Below are positions 1 through 6,635 of a stretch of 9,564 nt of DNA, in pieces. Made by a program: the position numbers and the translations under genes. The notes under the pieces were generated by a model that saw only the letters and a list, made by a program, of their open reading frames with translations, made no database searches and was not told where the DNA came from. How positions within the stretch are numbered: position 1 is the first letter of the stretch; the number at the start of each line of letters is the position of its first letter. The DNA comes from an uncultured Alphaproteobacteria bacterium (GTDB taxonomy: Bacteria; Pseudomonadota; Alphaproteobacteria; Thalassobaculales; Thalassobaculaceae), in contig CALIMD010000341.1 in NCBI GenBank assembly GCA_938028645.1, positions 1-9,564 of the forward strand, in the 5' to 3' direction.

Positions 1-456
1 GTTGCTGAAACAAACGCAGATCAGATATCAAATTGGTTAAGTCCACCGTCTAAACCCATCAAAACCAATTCTTATCCAACTGTAAGGATGACCCAAATAA
101 TGGATATATCCAGCGATGATGCAGCATCTTTATTTGCTGCGATACAGATGGAAATGGCACGACGAAATGTAAAAGTTCGAAAAAATAAACCCGGTGATCT
201 AATATTAGAACTGAAAATTGAAACTCAATTTGTAGATGCTAAAATGCAAAAAGTTAGACTTCATTGGAAACTGGGGACCGATACAAAAAAAATCGGCGTT
301 GTCTCGCAAGAAAATATTATAGAAAAAACGATATTACAGGATGAATGGGAAAGCCTTGCGAAAGATATCGCGATTGCAGCCGCAGAAGGTTTATTTCAAT
401 TAATAAATCAATATAGAGCGACATTATCGGTTGATGTGAAACAAGGAATGCAATAA
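1..456 (+). CDS. C-terminal part of an unrecognised protein upstream of prs (5' end outside window)
   Basis: The frame is open from the first base to a TAA at 454-456, giving 151 visible residues, so the gene almost certainly starts before the window. The ATG at 88 is probably an internal Met, because AAGG abuts it with no room for a Shine-Dalgarno spacer. A Pro/Ser/Asn-rich stretch (about residues 8-28) leads into a compact alpha/beta-looking domain with alternating hydrophobic strands. It contains RLHWKLGTD, IGVVSQENII and a final helix around IAIAAAEGLFQLI. No transmembrane segment or catalytic motif is visible. From memory, similar C-terminal domains occur in uncharacterised, possibly lipoprotein, envelope proteins encoded beside prs in some Rhodospirillales. 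That is inference, and the N-terminus that would show a signal peptide is missing. No function is assigned. Confidence 0.7.
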   Translation, partial: VAETNADQISNWLSPPSKPIKTNSYPTVRMTQIMDISSDDAASLFAAIQMEMARRNVKVRKNKPGDLILELKIETQFVDAKMQKVRLHWKLGTDTKKIGVVSQENIIEKTILQDEWESLAKDIAIAAAEGLFQLINQYRATLSVDVKQGMQ

Positions 457-479
457 GTCTTGCACCAGACTATTCGAAG

Positions 480-510
480 TTTACGAGAGATAACGGCGAG
501 AAGCTATAAT
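480..510 (+). promoter_or_regulatory. candidate sigma70-type promoter for prs
   Basis: A perfect TATAAT hexamer lies at 505-510 in the 79-bp gap before prs. The -35 partner is weak: TTTACG at 480-485 with a 19-nt spacer, or TTACGA at 481-486 with 18 nt. Transcription would start near 517 and give a short leader of about 19 nt. This is a pattern match only, but the perfect -10 sits in the only non-coding DNA available to drive prs. Confidence 0.4.
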
Positions 511-535
511 TCTCTAGATTGGATACGATAGCAGC

Positions 536-1489
536 ATGTCAACTAAAATTATGTCTTGTAATAGCAATCGTCCTCTCGCTGAAGCAATATCTTCCTATAT
601 GAATCTTCCGCTTACAAATGCAGATGTTCGCAGGTTTTCTGATATGGAGGTATTTGTCGAGATTCAGGAAAATGTTCGAGGTGAAGATGTTTTTGTAATC
701 CAATCAACATCCTCTCCAACAAATGACAATCTAATGGAACTATTGGTCGCACTAGATGCTTTAAAAAGAGGCTCCGCTAATAGAATTACCGCAGTCGTTC
801 CATATTATGGTTATGCGCGTCAAGACCGAAAATCTGGTCCCCGAACCCCTATATCAGCAAAGTTGGTTGCCAACCTTATAACAGCAGCTGGTGCGCATCG
901 GGTCGTGACACTTGACTTGCACGCTGGCCAAATACAAGGTTTTTTTGATATCCCCACGGATAATTTGTTCGCAGCACCAGTGTTTCAAGCGGATATCAAA
1001 GATAAATATGGAAACGCATCATTAGTTATTGTATCGCCTGATGTAGGAGGTGTGGTCAGAGCCCGTGCGTTGGCGAAAAGTCTTGATGCAGATCTTGCTA
1101 TAATTGATAAGCGCCGAGAACGTGCTGGCGTATCTGAAGTTATGAATATTATAGGAGATGTCAGTAATCGGCACTGCATACTCGTCGACGATATAGTTGA
1201 TTCAGGTGGGACACTCTGTAATGCGGCAGAAGCGTTAATGGCGGCAGGAGGTCTATCCGTGTCTGCTTATATAAGCCATGGGGTGCTTTCTGGGGGAGCC
1301 GTAGCAAGAGTAAAAAACTCTCCTCTAAAAGAGCTGGTAACCACAGATAGCATAAAAGCTACTGAAGCTATGCTTGAAGCGAAAAATATGCGCCAGATAA
1401 GCATAGCTCCCTTATTAGGAGAAGCGATATTAAGAATTGCTGAATCAAGGTCTGTATCAAGTTTATTTAATTATAACAATTCCGATTGA
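536..1489 (+). CDS. prs: ribose-phosphate pyrophosphokinase (PRPP synthetase)
   Basis: Cytosolic enzyme that makes 5-phosphoribosyl-1-pyrophosphate from ribose 5-phosphate and ATP, feeding purine, pyrimidine, NAD, histidine and tryptophan synthesis. The 317-residue length is usual for bacterial class I enzymes. Visible motifs in order are RRFSDMEVFVEI (about 32-43), YYGYARQDRKSGPRTPIS (90-107, ATP site), DLHAGQIQGFF (127-137), SPDVGG (167-172), the flexible catalytic loop with DKRRE (191-195), and the PRPP-binding loop VDDIVDSGGT (217-226). All key residues are intact. The ATG at 536 has only a weak upstream GGAT as ribosome-binding site, but the N-terminus aligns with the family. Its position upstream of rplY, pth and ychF is a classic alphaproteobacterial arrangement. 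Confidence 0.97.
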   Translation: MSTKIMSCNSNRPLAEAISSYMNLPLTNADVRRFSDMEVFVEIQENVRGEDVFVIQSTSSPTNDNLMELLVALDALKRGSANRITAVVPYYGYARQDRKSGPRTPISAKLVANLITAAGAHRVVTLDLHAGQIQGFFDIPTDNLFAAPVFQADIKDKYGNASLVIVSPDVGGVVRARALAKSLDADLAIIDKRRERAGVSEVMNIIGDVSNRHCILVDDIVDSGGTLCNAAEALMAAGGLSVSAYISHGVLSGGAVARVKNSPLKELVTTDSIKATEAMLEAKNMRQISIAPLLGEAILRIAESRSVSSLFNYNNSD

Positions 1490-1533
1490 CGCTACGTTCC
1501 ACTCTCAATGATTAAAACTTTTGGCTGGCTATT

Positions 1534-1568
1534 ACTCTAAAAAACCACTAGAACCTGCCTGTTAGAGT
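1534..1568 (+). repeat. inverted repeat in the prs-rplY gap (first of two)
   Basis: ACTCTAA at 1534-1540 is exactly complementary to TTAGAGT at 1562-1568, giving a 7-bp stem with a 21-nt loop. No T-run follows, so it is not a standard intrinsic terminator. It abuts the second inverted repeat. A leader structure or transcript-end structure is possible; chance cannot be excluded. Confidence 0.3.
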
Positions 1569-1612
1569 TAAAAGACAGAATTTTCTGGCACCCCTGGAGG
1601 TCGGTCTTTTGA
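1568..1612 (+). repeat. inverted repeat upstream of rplY (second of two)
   Basis: AAAAGAC at 1570-1576 pairs exactly with GTCTTTT at 1604-1610. One G-U and one A-U pair extend the stem outward to about 9 bp, closing a 27-nt apical region that is itself GC-rich (GGCACCCCTGGAGG). The 3' arm ends in TTTT, so the hairpin could be a weak terminator for prs or a leader structure for rplY. It ends about 20 nt before the rplY Shine-Dalgarno site. Confidence 0.35.
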
Positions 1613-1631
1613 CAAACTGGATATTTGAAAC

Positions 1632-1637
1632 AAGGAG
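1632..1637 (+). promoter_or_regulatory. strong ribosome-binding site of rplY
   Basis: AAGGAG lies 6 nt before the ATG at 1644. It is among the best Shine-Dalgarno matches in the window and fixes the rplY start. It fits the high translation rate expected of a ribosomal protein. Confidence 0.75.
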
Positions 1638-1643
1638 ATATCG

Positions 1644-2318
1644 ATGACCGATATAACAGTTTTAACTGCCAATGCTCGTGAAAAGGTAGGTAAGGGGTCC
1701 GCCCGCGAAGCTAGGCGTCAGGGAAACATCCCAGCAGTAATTTATGGTGATAAAAAATCACCTATACCAATTGTTGTAGAACAAAAAATATTGGTGAGGC
1801 ACTTAAACACCGGTGGATTTTTTAACACGCTTTTTGATATAGATATTAATGGAGAATTAAATCGCGTTCTTCCTAGAGATGTGCAATTGCATCCTGTAAC
1901 CGATGTTCCAGAGCATGTTGATTTTTTACGAGTAAGCGCCACCACAAAAATATCCGTTGAGGTCCCAGTAGAATTTGTTGGGGATGATGTGTCACCTGGA
2001 ATTAAGAGCGGTGGAGTATTGAATGTTGTGCGATATACTGTTGAGGTTTCCTGCACACCTGATTTGATACCAAGTAGTCTGTTGTTAGACTTAAGCAGTG
2101 CGGAAATTGGCGATAGCTTGCACATTAGTGCGGTGAATCTTCCACAGGGTGTAACACCAACAATAAGTGATCGTGATTTTACTATTGCTACCATAGTCGC
2201 TCCAACCGTTGTTCGGGATGAAGCAACTAGCGATGATGAAAGTGATGGTGAAGATTCTGAGACCGAAGCCACAACCGAAAGCACTGACGGAAATAGTGAG
2301 GACGATTCCAACGAGTAG
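1644..2318 (+). CDS. rplY: 50S ribosomal protein L25/general stress protein Ctc
   Basis: 5S rRNA-binding protein of the large ribosomal subunit, in the long two-domain Ctc/TL5 form (224 residues, against about 95 for the short E. coli L25). The N-terminal L25 domain (about 5-95) has the typical start TANAREKVGKGSAREARRQG, the AVIYG motif, and the strongly conserved LPRDVQLHPVTDVPEHVDFL segment (about 76-95). The C-terminal TL5 beta-barrel domain covers about 100-188, with VPVEFVGDDVSPGIKSGGVL and SAEIGDSLHIS. A tail from about 191 is very rich in Asp, Glu and Ser. Such acidic tails are common in this family. The start is fixed by the AAGGAG site 6 nt upstream. Confidence 0.96.
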   Translation: MTDITVLTANAREKVGKGSAREARRQGNIPAVIYGDKKSPIPIVVEQKILVRHLNTGGFFNTLFDIDINGELNRVLPRDVQLHPVTDVPEHVDFLRVSATTKISVEVPVEFVGDDVSPGIKSGGVLNVVRYTVEVSCTPDLIPSSLLLDLSSAEIGDSLHISAVNLPQGVTPTISDRDFTIATIVAPTVVRDEATSDDESDGEDSETEATTESTDGNSEDDSNE

Positions 2319-2363
2319 CTTTTAAGATCTTTCCTCATCTGTATGAGAATTGGTAAATTGGTT

Positions 2364-3002
2364 ATGCGCCTTATAGTTGGCCTAGGAAACCCCGGGGAAA
2401 AACATCTTAATAACCGGCACAATATAGGGTTCATGGCTGCGGACAAGATAAGGGAGACATGTGGCTTTTCTCCCTATCGCCGCCGCTTTCAAGGATTAAT
2501 AAGCGAAGGAAAAATAGGCAACAATGCTATCAGGATACTTAAACCAACAACCTTTATGAATGAGTCAGGACGATCGGTAGGCGAAACGACAAAATTCTTT
2601 AAGCTTTCAAGCGATAAAGTTTTTGTCTTTTATGACGATCTTGATCTCGTTCCGGGAAAATGCCGTGTCAAATTAGGGGGTGGCGCCGGAGGACATAATG
2701 GTCTGAAGAGCATTGATAATCAAATAGGGAATGAATATTGGAGAGTTCGTCTAGGCATCGGGCACCCAGGACACAAAGACAGAGTCCTACGATATGTCCT
2801 TCAAGACTTCCCAAAAAAGGAGCAAAATACATGGCTTGCTATTCTACTTGAAAGTTTAGCCGACAATATTCAACTTCTCATCGAGAGTAATGAGAATACA
2901 CTAATGAGTAAATTAGCTCTCGCCGTGTTCCCTAGAGACGAAAATGCTTTGTCAAAAAAAGTTCCAAAGAATGAACCATCAGATCAAAGTAATTTGGAGT
3001 GA
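2364..3002 (+). CDS. pth: aminoacyl (peptidyl)-tRNA hydrolase
   Basis: Cleaves the ester bond of peptidyl-tRNAs released prematurely from ribosomes, recycling tRNA in the cytosol. From the ATG at 2364 the protein has 212 residues and begins MRLIVGLGNPG, as the family does. An in-frame ATG at 2343 would add seven atypical residues (MRIGKLV). Neither start has a clear Shine-Dalgarno site, so the choice rests on homology. Conserved residues are all present: N9, catalytic H19 in NNRHNIGF, N66 in KPTTFMNESG, D92 in YDDLDLVPGK, and N112 in GGGAGGHNGLKS. The C-terminus carries a variable hydrophilic extension after about residue 190. It lies 45 nt after rplY and 7 nt before ychF, probably in one transcript. 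Confidence 0.95.
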   Translation: MRLIVGLGNPGEKHLNNRHNIGFMAADKIRETCGFSPYRRRFQGLISEGKIGNNAIRILKPTTFMNESGRSVGETTKFFKLSSDKVFVFYDDLDLVPGKCRVKLGGGAGGHNGLKSIDNQIGNEYWRVRLGIGHPGHKDRVLRYVLQDFPKKEQNTWLAILLESLADNIQLLIESNENTLMSKLALAVFPRDENALSKKVPKNEPSDQSNLE

Positions 3003-3009
3003 CTGACAA

Positions 3010-4113
3010 ATGGGTTTTAACTGTGGTATTGTGGGATTACCAAACGTTGGAAAATCAACCTTATTCAATGCTCTAACATCAACTGCTGCTGCAGAAGCAG
3101 CAAACTATCCCTTCTGTACAATCGAACCCAATACAGGCCGGGTTAGTGTTCCAGATACACGCTTAGAAAAAATTGCCACGCTAGCGAACTCATCTAAAAT
3201 TATCCCAACACAACTTGAATTTGTGGATATAGCAGGTCTCGTCAAAGGAGCCAGTAAAGGAGAAGGTCTGGGAAATCAATTTCTGGCAAATATCCGGGAG
3301 ACGGATGCCATAATTCATGTTCTCCGCTGTTTTGAAGATGAAAATATTACCCATGTTGATGGCAATGTTCAGCCGTTACGCGATATAGAAACTATAGAAA
3401 CAGAGCTAATGCTTGCTGATCTTGAAAGCTTGGAGCGCCGTATTCTATCAGCTGAAAAAAAAGCACGCAGTGGAGATAGAGAGATCCAAGCGGACCTTTT
3501 GGTCATGAATAAAGTCCTCGGTACTCTTCAACAAGGCATCCCATCCCGAAAAATGTTAGAATGGGACAGCACAGAGCTTCCAAGATACAAAATGCTCAAC
3601 CTACTATCTGCAAAGCCATTATTATTTGTGTGTAATGTTGAAGAGGAGTCCGCCTCTCAAGGGAATTTACTCAGTAAAGACGTTGTAGAATATGCCAAAA
3701 ATAATAGTGCTGAATGCGTAGTTATATCGGCTGCTATTGAAGCTGAGATTTCACAACTGGCATCAATAGAAGAAAGACAAGAGTTTCTTGATACACTAGG
3801 GCTAGAAACTTCTGGATTAGATAAACTAATACAATCAGGCTACCGACTACTGAATTTACTAACATTCTTTACAGCAGGTCCGAAGGAAGCTCGGGCTTGG
3901 ACCGCTCCCTTCGGCGCTAAGGCACCGAAAGCGGCGGGCGTTATTCACACTGACTTTGAAAAAGGATTTATTCGGGCAGAAACCATCAGTTATACTGATT
4001 ATATTGCAACCAATGGGGAACAAGGGGCGAAAGAAGCTGGAAAAATGAGAGTTGAAGGAGCAGATTACCGAGTTCAAGACGGCGATATACTCCATTTTCG
4101 CTTTAATGTTTAA
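3010..4113 (+). CDS. ychF: redox-regulated ATPase YchF (Obg family, OLA1-like)
   Basis: Ribosome-associated P-loop NTPase of the Obg family that prefers ATP to GTP and is linked to translation and oxidative-stress responses. The 367-residue length is typical. The P-loop is GLPNVGKST (9-17), followed by the switch region YPFCTIEPN (33-41) and the Walker B/G3 element DIAGLVKGA (73-81). The degenerate G4 is NVEE (209-212), consistent with loss of strict guanine specificity. The N-terminal domain encloses a helical insertion (about 125-200). The C-terminal TGS-like domain (about 280-366) has RAWTAPFGAKAPKAAGVIHT and ends DGDILHFRFNV. The gene starts 7 nt after the pth stop, with GGAG at 2996-2999 lying across the end of pth, which suggests translational coupling. 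Confidence 0.97.
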   Translation: MGFNCGIVGLPNVGKSTLFNALTSTAAAEAANYPFCTIEPNTGRVSVPDTRLEKIATLANSSKIIPTQLEFVDIAGLVKGASKGEGLGNQFLANIRETDAIIHVLRCFEDENITHVDGNVQPLRDIETIETELMLADLESLERRILSAEKKARSGDREIQADLLVMNKVLGTLQQGIPSRKMLEWDSTELPRYKMLNLLSAKPLLFVCNVEEESASQGNLLSKDVVEYAKNNSAECVVISAAIEAEISQLASIEERQEFLDTLGLETSGLDKLIQSGYRLLNLLTFFTAGPKEARAWTAPFGAKAPKAAGVIHTDFEKGFIRAETISYTDYIATNGEQGAKEAGKMRVEGADYRVQDGDILHFRFNV

Positions 4114-4178
4114 CAAAATTAATAATTCTAAAAACACCAAGTTTTCTATTAAAGCTAGGTTTTATAAGAGAGGTTGTA

Positions 4179-4844
4179 ATGGGGGAGAGCATTAGGGCAA
4201 CCGCATCAGATGGACATGAGTTTGATATTTACCTTGCGCAGTCAAAAGGATCGCCGCGAGGGGGAATAGTTTTAATACAGGAAATTTTTGGGGTTAATAA
4301 TCATATAAAAAGTGTTGCTGAAAAGTTTTCTTCTAATGGATATTTAGTTGGAGCACCATCGCTCTTTGATCGAGTAGAACCTGATATCCAGCTTGGTTAC
4401 ACTATCGAAGATGTCATCCGCGGCAAAGAACTTAGAGAAAATTTAGGTAATGAGAGCCCGCTAATAGATATAAAGGCAACACTGAATATTGTTAGGTCTG
4501 CAGGTAATGTTGCCGTTGTTGGATATTGCTGGGGAGGCACATTGGCATGGTTGAGCGCATGTCAAGTTGGTGGATTTAATGCAGCGGTTTCCTATTATGG
4601 AGGGGGTGTCGGTCAGTTAACTTCAATGCAACCGAATTGTCCATCCATTTTTCATTTTGGAGAACAAGACCATGGCATCCCCATTACAGAGATTAACTCT
4701 TTAAAGCTGGCCCACCCTGACTGCCCAATCTACATTTATCCAGCAGGTCATGGATTCAACTGCGAACAACGGGATACTTTTCACTCAACTAGCAGTACAA
4801 TAGCATTCGAACGAACTATACAGCATCTAGGAAAATATATTTAA
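4179..4844 (+). CDS. dienelactone hydrolase family protein
   Basis: Alpha/beta hydrolase of the dienelactone hydrolase (carboxymethylenebutenolidase) family, 221 residues, with no signal peptide. The family's characteristic residues are visible: E35 in IQEIFG (the Glu that orients the nucleophile), nucleophile C117 in the elbow GYCWGG, D164 in FGEQDHGIP and H191 in AGHGFNC. The Cys nucleophile rather than Ser separates this family from esterases. The true substrate is unknown. No chlorocatechol or beta-ketoadipate genes are nearby, so a role in aromatic degradation should not be assumed. AGAGAGG ends 5 nt before the ATG. It follows ychF after 65 nt with no visible terminator and may be the last gene of that transcript. 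Confidence 0.9.
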   Translation: MGESIRATASDGHEFDIYLAQSKGSPRGGIVLIQEIFGVNNHIKSVAEKFSSNGYLVGAPSLFDRVEPDIQLGYTIEDVIRGKELRENLGNESPLIDIKATLNIVRSAGNVAVVGYCWGGTLAWLSACQVGGFNAAVSYYGGGVGQLTSMQPNCPSIFHFGEQDHGIPITEINSLKLAHPDCPIYIYPAGHGFNCEQRDTFHSTSSTIAFERTIQHLGKYI

Positions 4845-4912
4845 GTAGGGACAACTGACCAACACAGCAATTCCGTCAACTAGAGAACAACGCCAGTTTT
4901 CATCGGTATAAA

Positions 4913-5788
4913 TTAATTATTTAGAACTCTCCCTGCAACAGCATCTAGTTTTCCGACAACCAAAGGATCCCTCAGGCTGAGCTGTGTAACCAGGGCAACG
5001 TCTAACGCTCGGTCACCCCCTTGAATATCTACTTCTGGGCGATTTCCAATATTTGGAAGTACATCACACAATAATTTACAAGCATTCTGGGTATTTTTTC
5101 CCATAACTTTAATTACGCTCTCAACAGTTACACTTTCGTGCTCGGGATGCCAGCAATCAAAGTCGGTTACCATGGCAACTGTCGCGTATGGCAGTTCGGC
5201 TTCTCTGGCAAGTTTCGCCTCTGGCATATTTGTCATACCAATCACATCACAATCCCAGGACCTATAAAGATTACTCTCGGCAACTGTAGAAAACTGTGGA
5301 CCCTCCATACAAATGTATGTTCCGTTTTTATGGGAAGGAATATTTAATTTTTTGCATGAATCGTAAAGTGCATCTTTTAAACGACTCGATATCGGCTGAG
5401 CAAAATTCACATGCGCCACACATCCAGCCTCAAAAAATGTCTTCTCTCTGGCAAATGTTCTATCTATGAACTGATCAATCAGAACGAAATGGCCCGGTTG
5501 GTATTCTTCTTTTAAGGATCCGACTGCACTCAGCGATACTATATCTGTCACGCCAGAACGCTTCAGAGCATCTATGTTGGCTCGGTAATTGATTGAGCTG
5601 GGCGACAAGCGGTGCCCGCGACCGTGTCGTGGCAGAAAAACAATTGGATTGTCCGCAATCTGCCCAAATAATAATTTATCGGAGGGGCAACCAAAAGGAG
5701 AATTAACCTCTCGCCACTCTTGATTAACAAGACCTTCAATCTGGTCTACACCACTCCCACCTATTATACCAACTAATGCTTCCGCCAT
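4913..5788 (-). CDS. mtnP: S-methyl-5'-thioadenosine phosphorylase
   Basis: Cleaves 5'-methylthioadenosine, a by-product of polyamine synthesis and other SAM-dependent reactions, with phosphate to adenine and 5-methylthioribose 1-phosphate. The 291-residue length fits the PNP/MTAP class II family. Phosphate-site motifs are GIIGGSG (7-13) and LPRHGRGHR (52-60). The substrate region has CMEGPQFST (160-168) and IGMTNMPEAKLAREAE (183-198). MVTDFDCW (206-213) carries D209 and D211, the pair that selects adenine over guanine or hypoxanthine in MTAPs. The ATG is preceded by a modest GAAAAGAG site. The gene lies directly downstream of the petABC terminator with only 20 nt between the T-tract and its start. 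A petC-mtnP neighbourhood is common in alphaproteobacteria. Confidence 0.94.
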   Translation of the reverse strand: MAEALVGIIGGSGVDQIEGLVNQEWREVNSPFGCPSDKLLFGQIADNPIVFLPRHGRGHRLSPSSINYRANIDALKRSGVTDIVSLSAVGSLKEEYQPGHFVLIDQFIDRTFAREKTFFEAGCVAHVNFAQPISSRLKDALYDSCKKLNIPSHKNGTYICMEGPQFSTVAESNLYRSWDCDVIGMTNMPEAKLAREAELPYATVAMVTDFDCWHPEHESVTVESVIKVMGKNTQNACKLLCDVLPNIGNRPEVDIQGGDRALDVALVTQLSLRDPLVVGKLDAVAGRVLNN

Positions 5789-5808
5789 TTATTTTCTGCT
5801 CTTTTCAT

Positions 5809-5842
5809 AAAAAAGGGGCCGTATGACATACGGCCCCTTTTT
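5809..5842 (-). terminator. strong intrinsic terminator after petC, before mtnP
   Basis: GGGGCCGTA (5815-5823) and TACGGCCCC (5829-5837) form a 9-bp GC-rich stem around a 5-nt loop. The flanking A5 (5810-5814) and T5 (5838-5842) tracts extend the pairing. Read on the minus strand, the hairpin is followed by six U (5814 to 5809), the form expected at the end of a petABC transcript. A T-rich stretch also follows on the plus strand, so it could act in both directions. It starts 16 nt after the petC stop. Confidence 0.88.
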
Positions 5843-5858
5843 CTTTTGTCACTGAAAT

Positions 5859-6635
5859 CTAATGCACATCCGCCCAAATTTTTCGTTTGCTGACATAAAA
5901 TAAGCCGGTCATTGCAGTTAAGAAGATAAGTACCATAACTCCCATACGTTTTCTTTGCTCCATATTAGGCTCTGTAGCCCACGCAAGGAATGCGGAAACG
6001 TCTCTTGCTTGCTGATTGATCGTGGCCGCAGTGCCATCGCTATATTCAACCCCATCATCGGAAAGTGGAGATGGCATCGCTATTTGGTGTCCGGGATAAT
6101 ATGCGTTGTAATACATACCATCCGCAACTTCTTGCCCCTCCGGTGCGTCGTGATAACCACTAAGCAAAGCATATAGGTAGTCAGCCCCACCCACTCTAGC
6201 GTCAACCATCAAAGAAAGGTCTGGAGGTAGAGCGCCATTATTGCCTGAACGTGCGGCATTATCATTTGGATAAGGAGCCGGCCAGGTATCTGAGGGGATC
6301 GCACTCCTCGTGAACATCTCCCCGTCGTTATTTGGACCATCCTCAACTTCGTACTCTTTGGCTATCACCTTGATTTCTTCGTCGTTAAACCCAAGGTCTG
6401 CTAGATTTCTAAAGGAGATATAGTTGAGTGAATGACAGCCCGCGCACACTTCTTTATAGACTTGGAAGCCCCGCTGCAGTTCTCCTCTGTCAAAAGTTCC
6501 AAAAACACCACTAAAAGACCATTCCTGAGAAGGAACTGCTATCCCACCTGCCGCCTTCAATGGCGCGTTGGGAATTAGAATTAATAATGAGAAACTTAAG
6601 AAAAGGAGGCCTCTAACAAATCTTTGGAGTACCAT
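5859..6635 (-). CDS. petC: cytochrome c1, haem subunit of ubiquinol-cytochrome c reductase
   Basis: Membrane-anchored c-type cytochrome of respiratory complex III that takes electrons from the Rieske centre and passes them to a periplasmic cytochrome c. The 258-residue precursor has a Sec signal peptide (about 1-29: basic start, hydrophobic core, likely cleavage after LKAA). The covalent haem site is CAGCH (64-68), with His68 as axial ligand. The likely sixth ligand is M187 in IAMPSPL. A C-terminal transmembrane anchor (about 231-248) is followed by basic SKRK. These match bacterial cytochrome c1. The ATG overlaps the petB stop by one base (TAATG), and GGGAGAGG upstream serves as ribosome-binding site, so translation is probably coupled to petB. 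Confidence 0.96.
   Translation of the reverse strand: MVLQRFVRGLLFLSFSLLILIPNAPLKAAGGIAVPSQEWSFSGVFGTFDRGELQRGFQVYKEVCAGCHSLNYISFRNLADLGFNDEEIKVIAKEYEVEDGPNNDGEMFTRSAIPSDTWPAPYPNDNAARSGNNGALPPDLSLMVDARVGGADYLYALLSGYHDAPEGQEVADGMYYNAYYPGHQIAMPSPLSDDGVEYSDGTAATINQQARDVSAFLAWATEPNMEQRKRMGVMVLIFLTAMTGLFYVSKRKIWADVH

Noticed and set aside
456..471. AGTCT/AGACT hairpin just after the first gene as a terminator
   Set aside because: The stem is only 5 bp and no T-run follows, so it is not distinguishable from chance.
1609..1637. Perfect TTGACA (1609-1614) as a -35 box for rplY
   Set aside because: At 16-18 nt downstream there is no -10-like hexamer; that position falls on the Shine-Dalgarno site AAGGAG.
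2343..2363. Upstream ATG as the start of pth
   Set aside because: It would add seven residues not typical of the family and has no Shine-Dalgarno site. The ATG at 2364 gives the usual N-terminus, though the alternative cannot be excluded.
1742..2446. Long minus-strand open frame (234 codons) antisense to rplY and the start of pth
   Set aside because: Its translation is Ser/Thr-rich without domains and it lies wholly opposite well-supported genes. The reverse of the acidic-Ser-rich rplY tail explains its length.
4114..4178. TATAAG (4163-4168) as a promoter -10 for the dienelactone hydrolase gene
   Set aside because: No acceptable -35 lies at the right distance, and the start site would fall inside or after the ribosome-binding site.
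4845..4912. Possible terminator between the convergent hydrolase and mtnP genes
   Set aside because: No inverted repeat followed by a T-run was found on either strand in this 68-bp gap.
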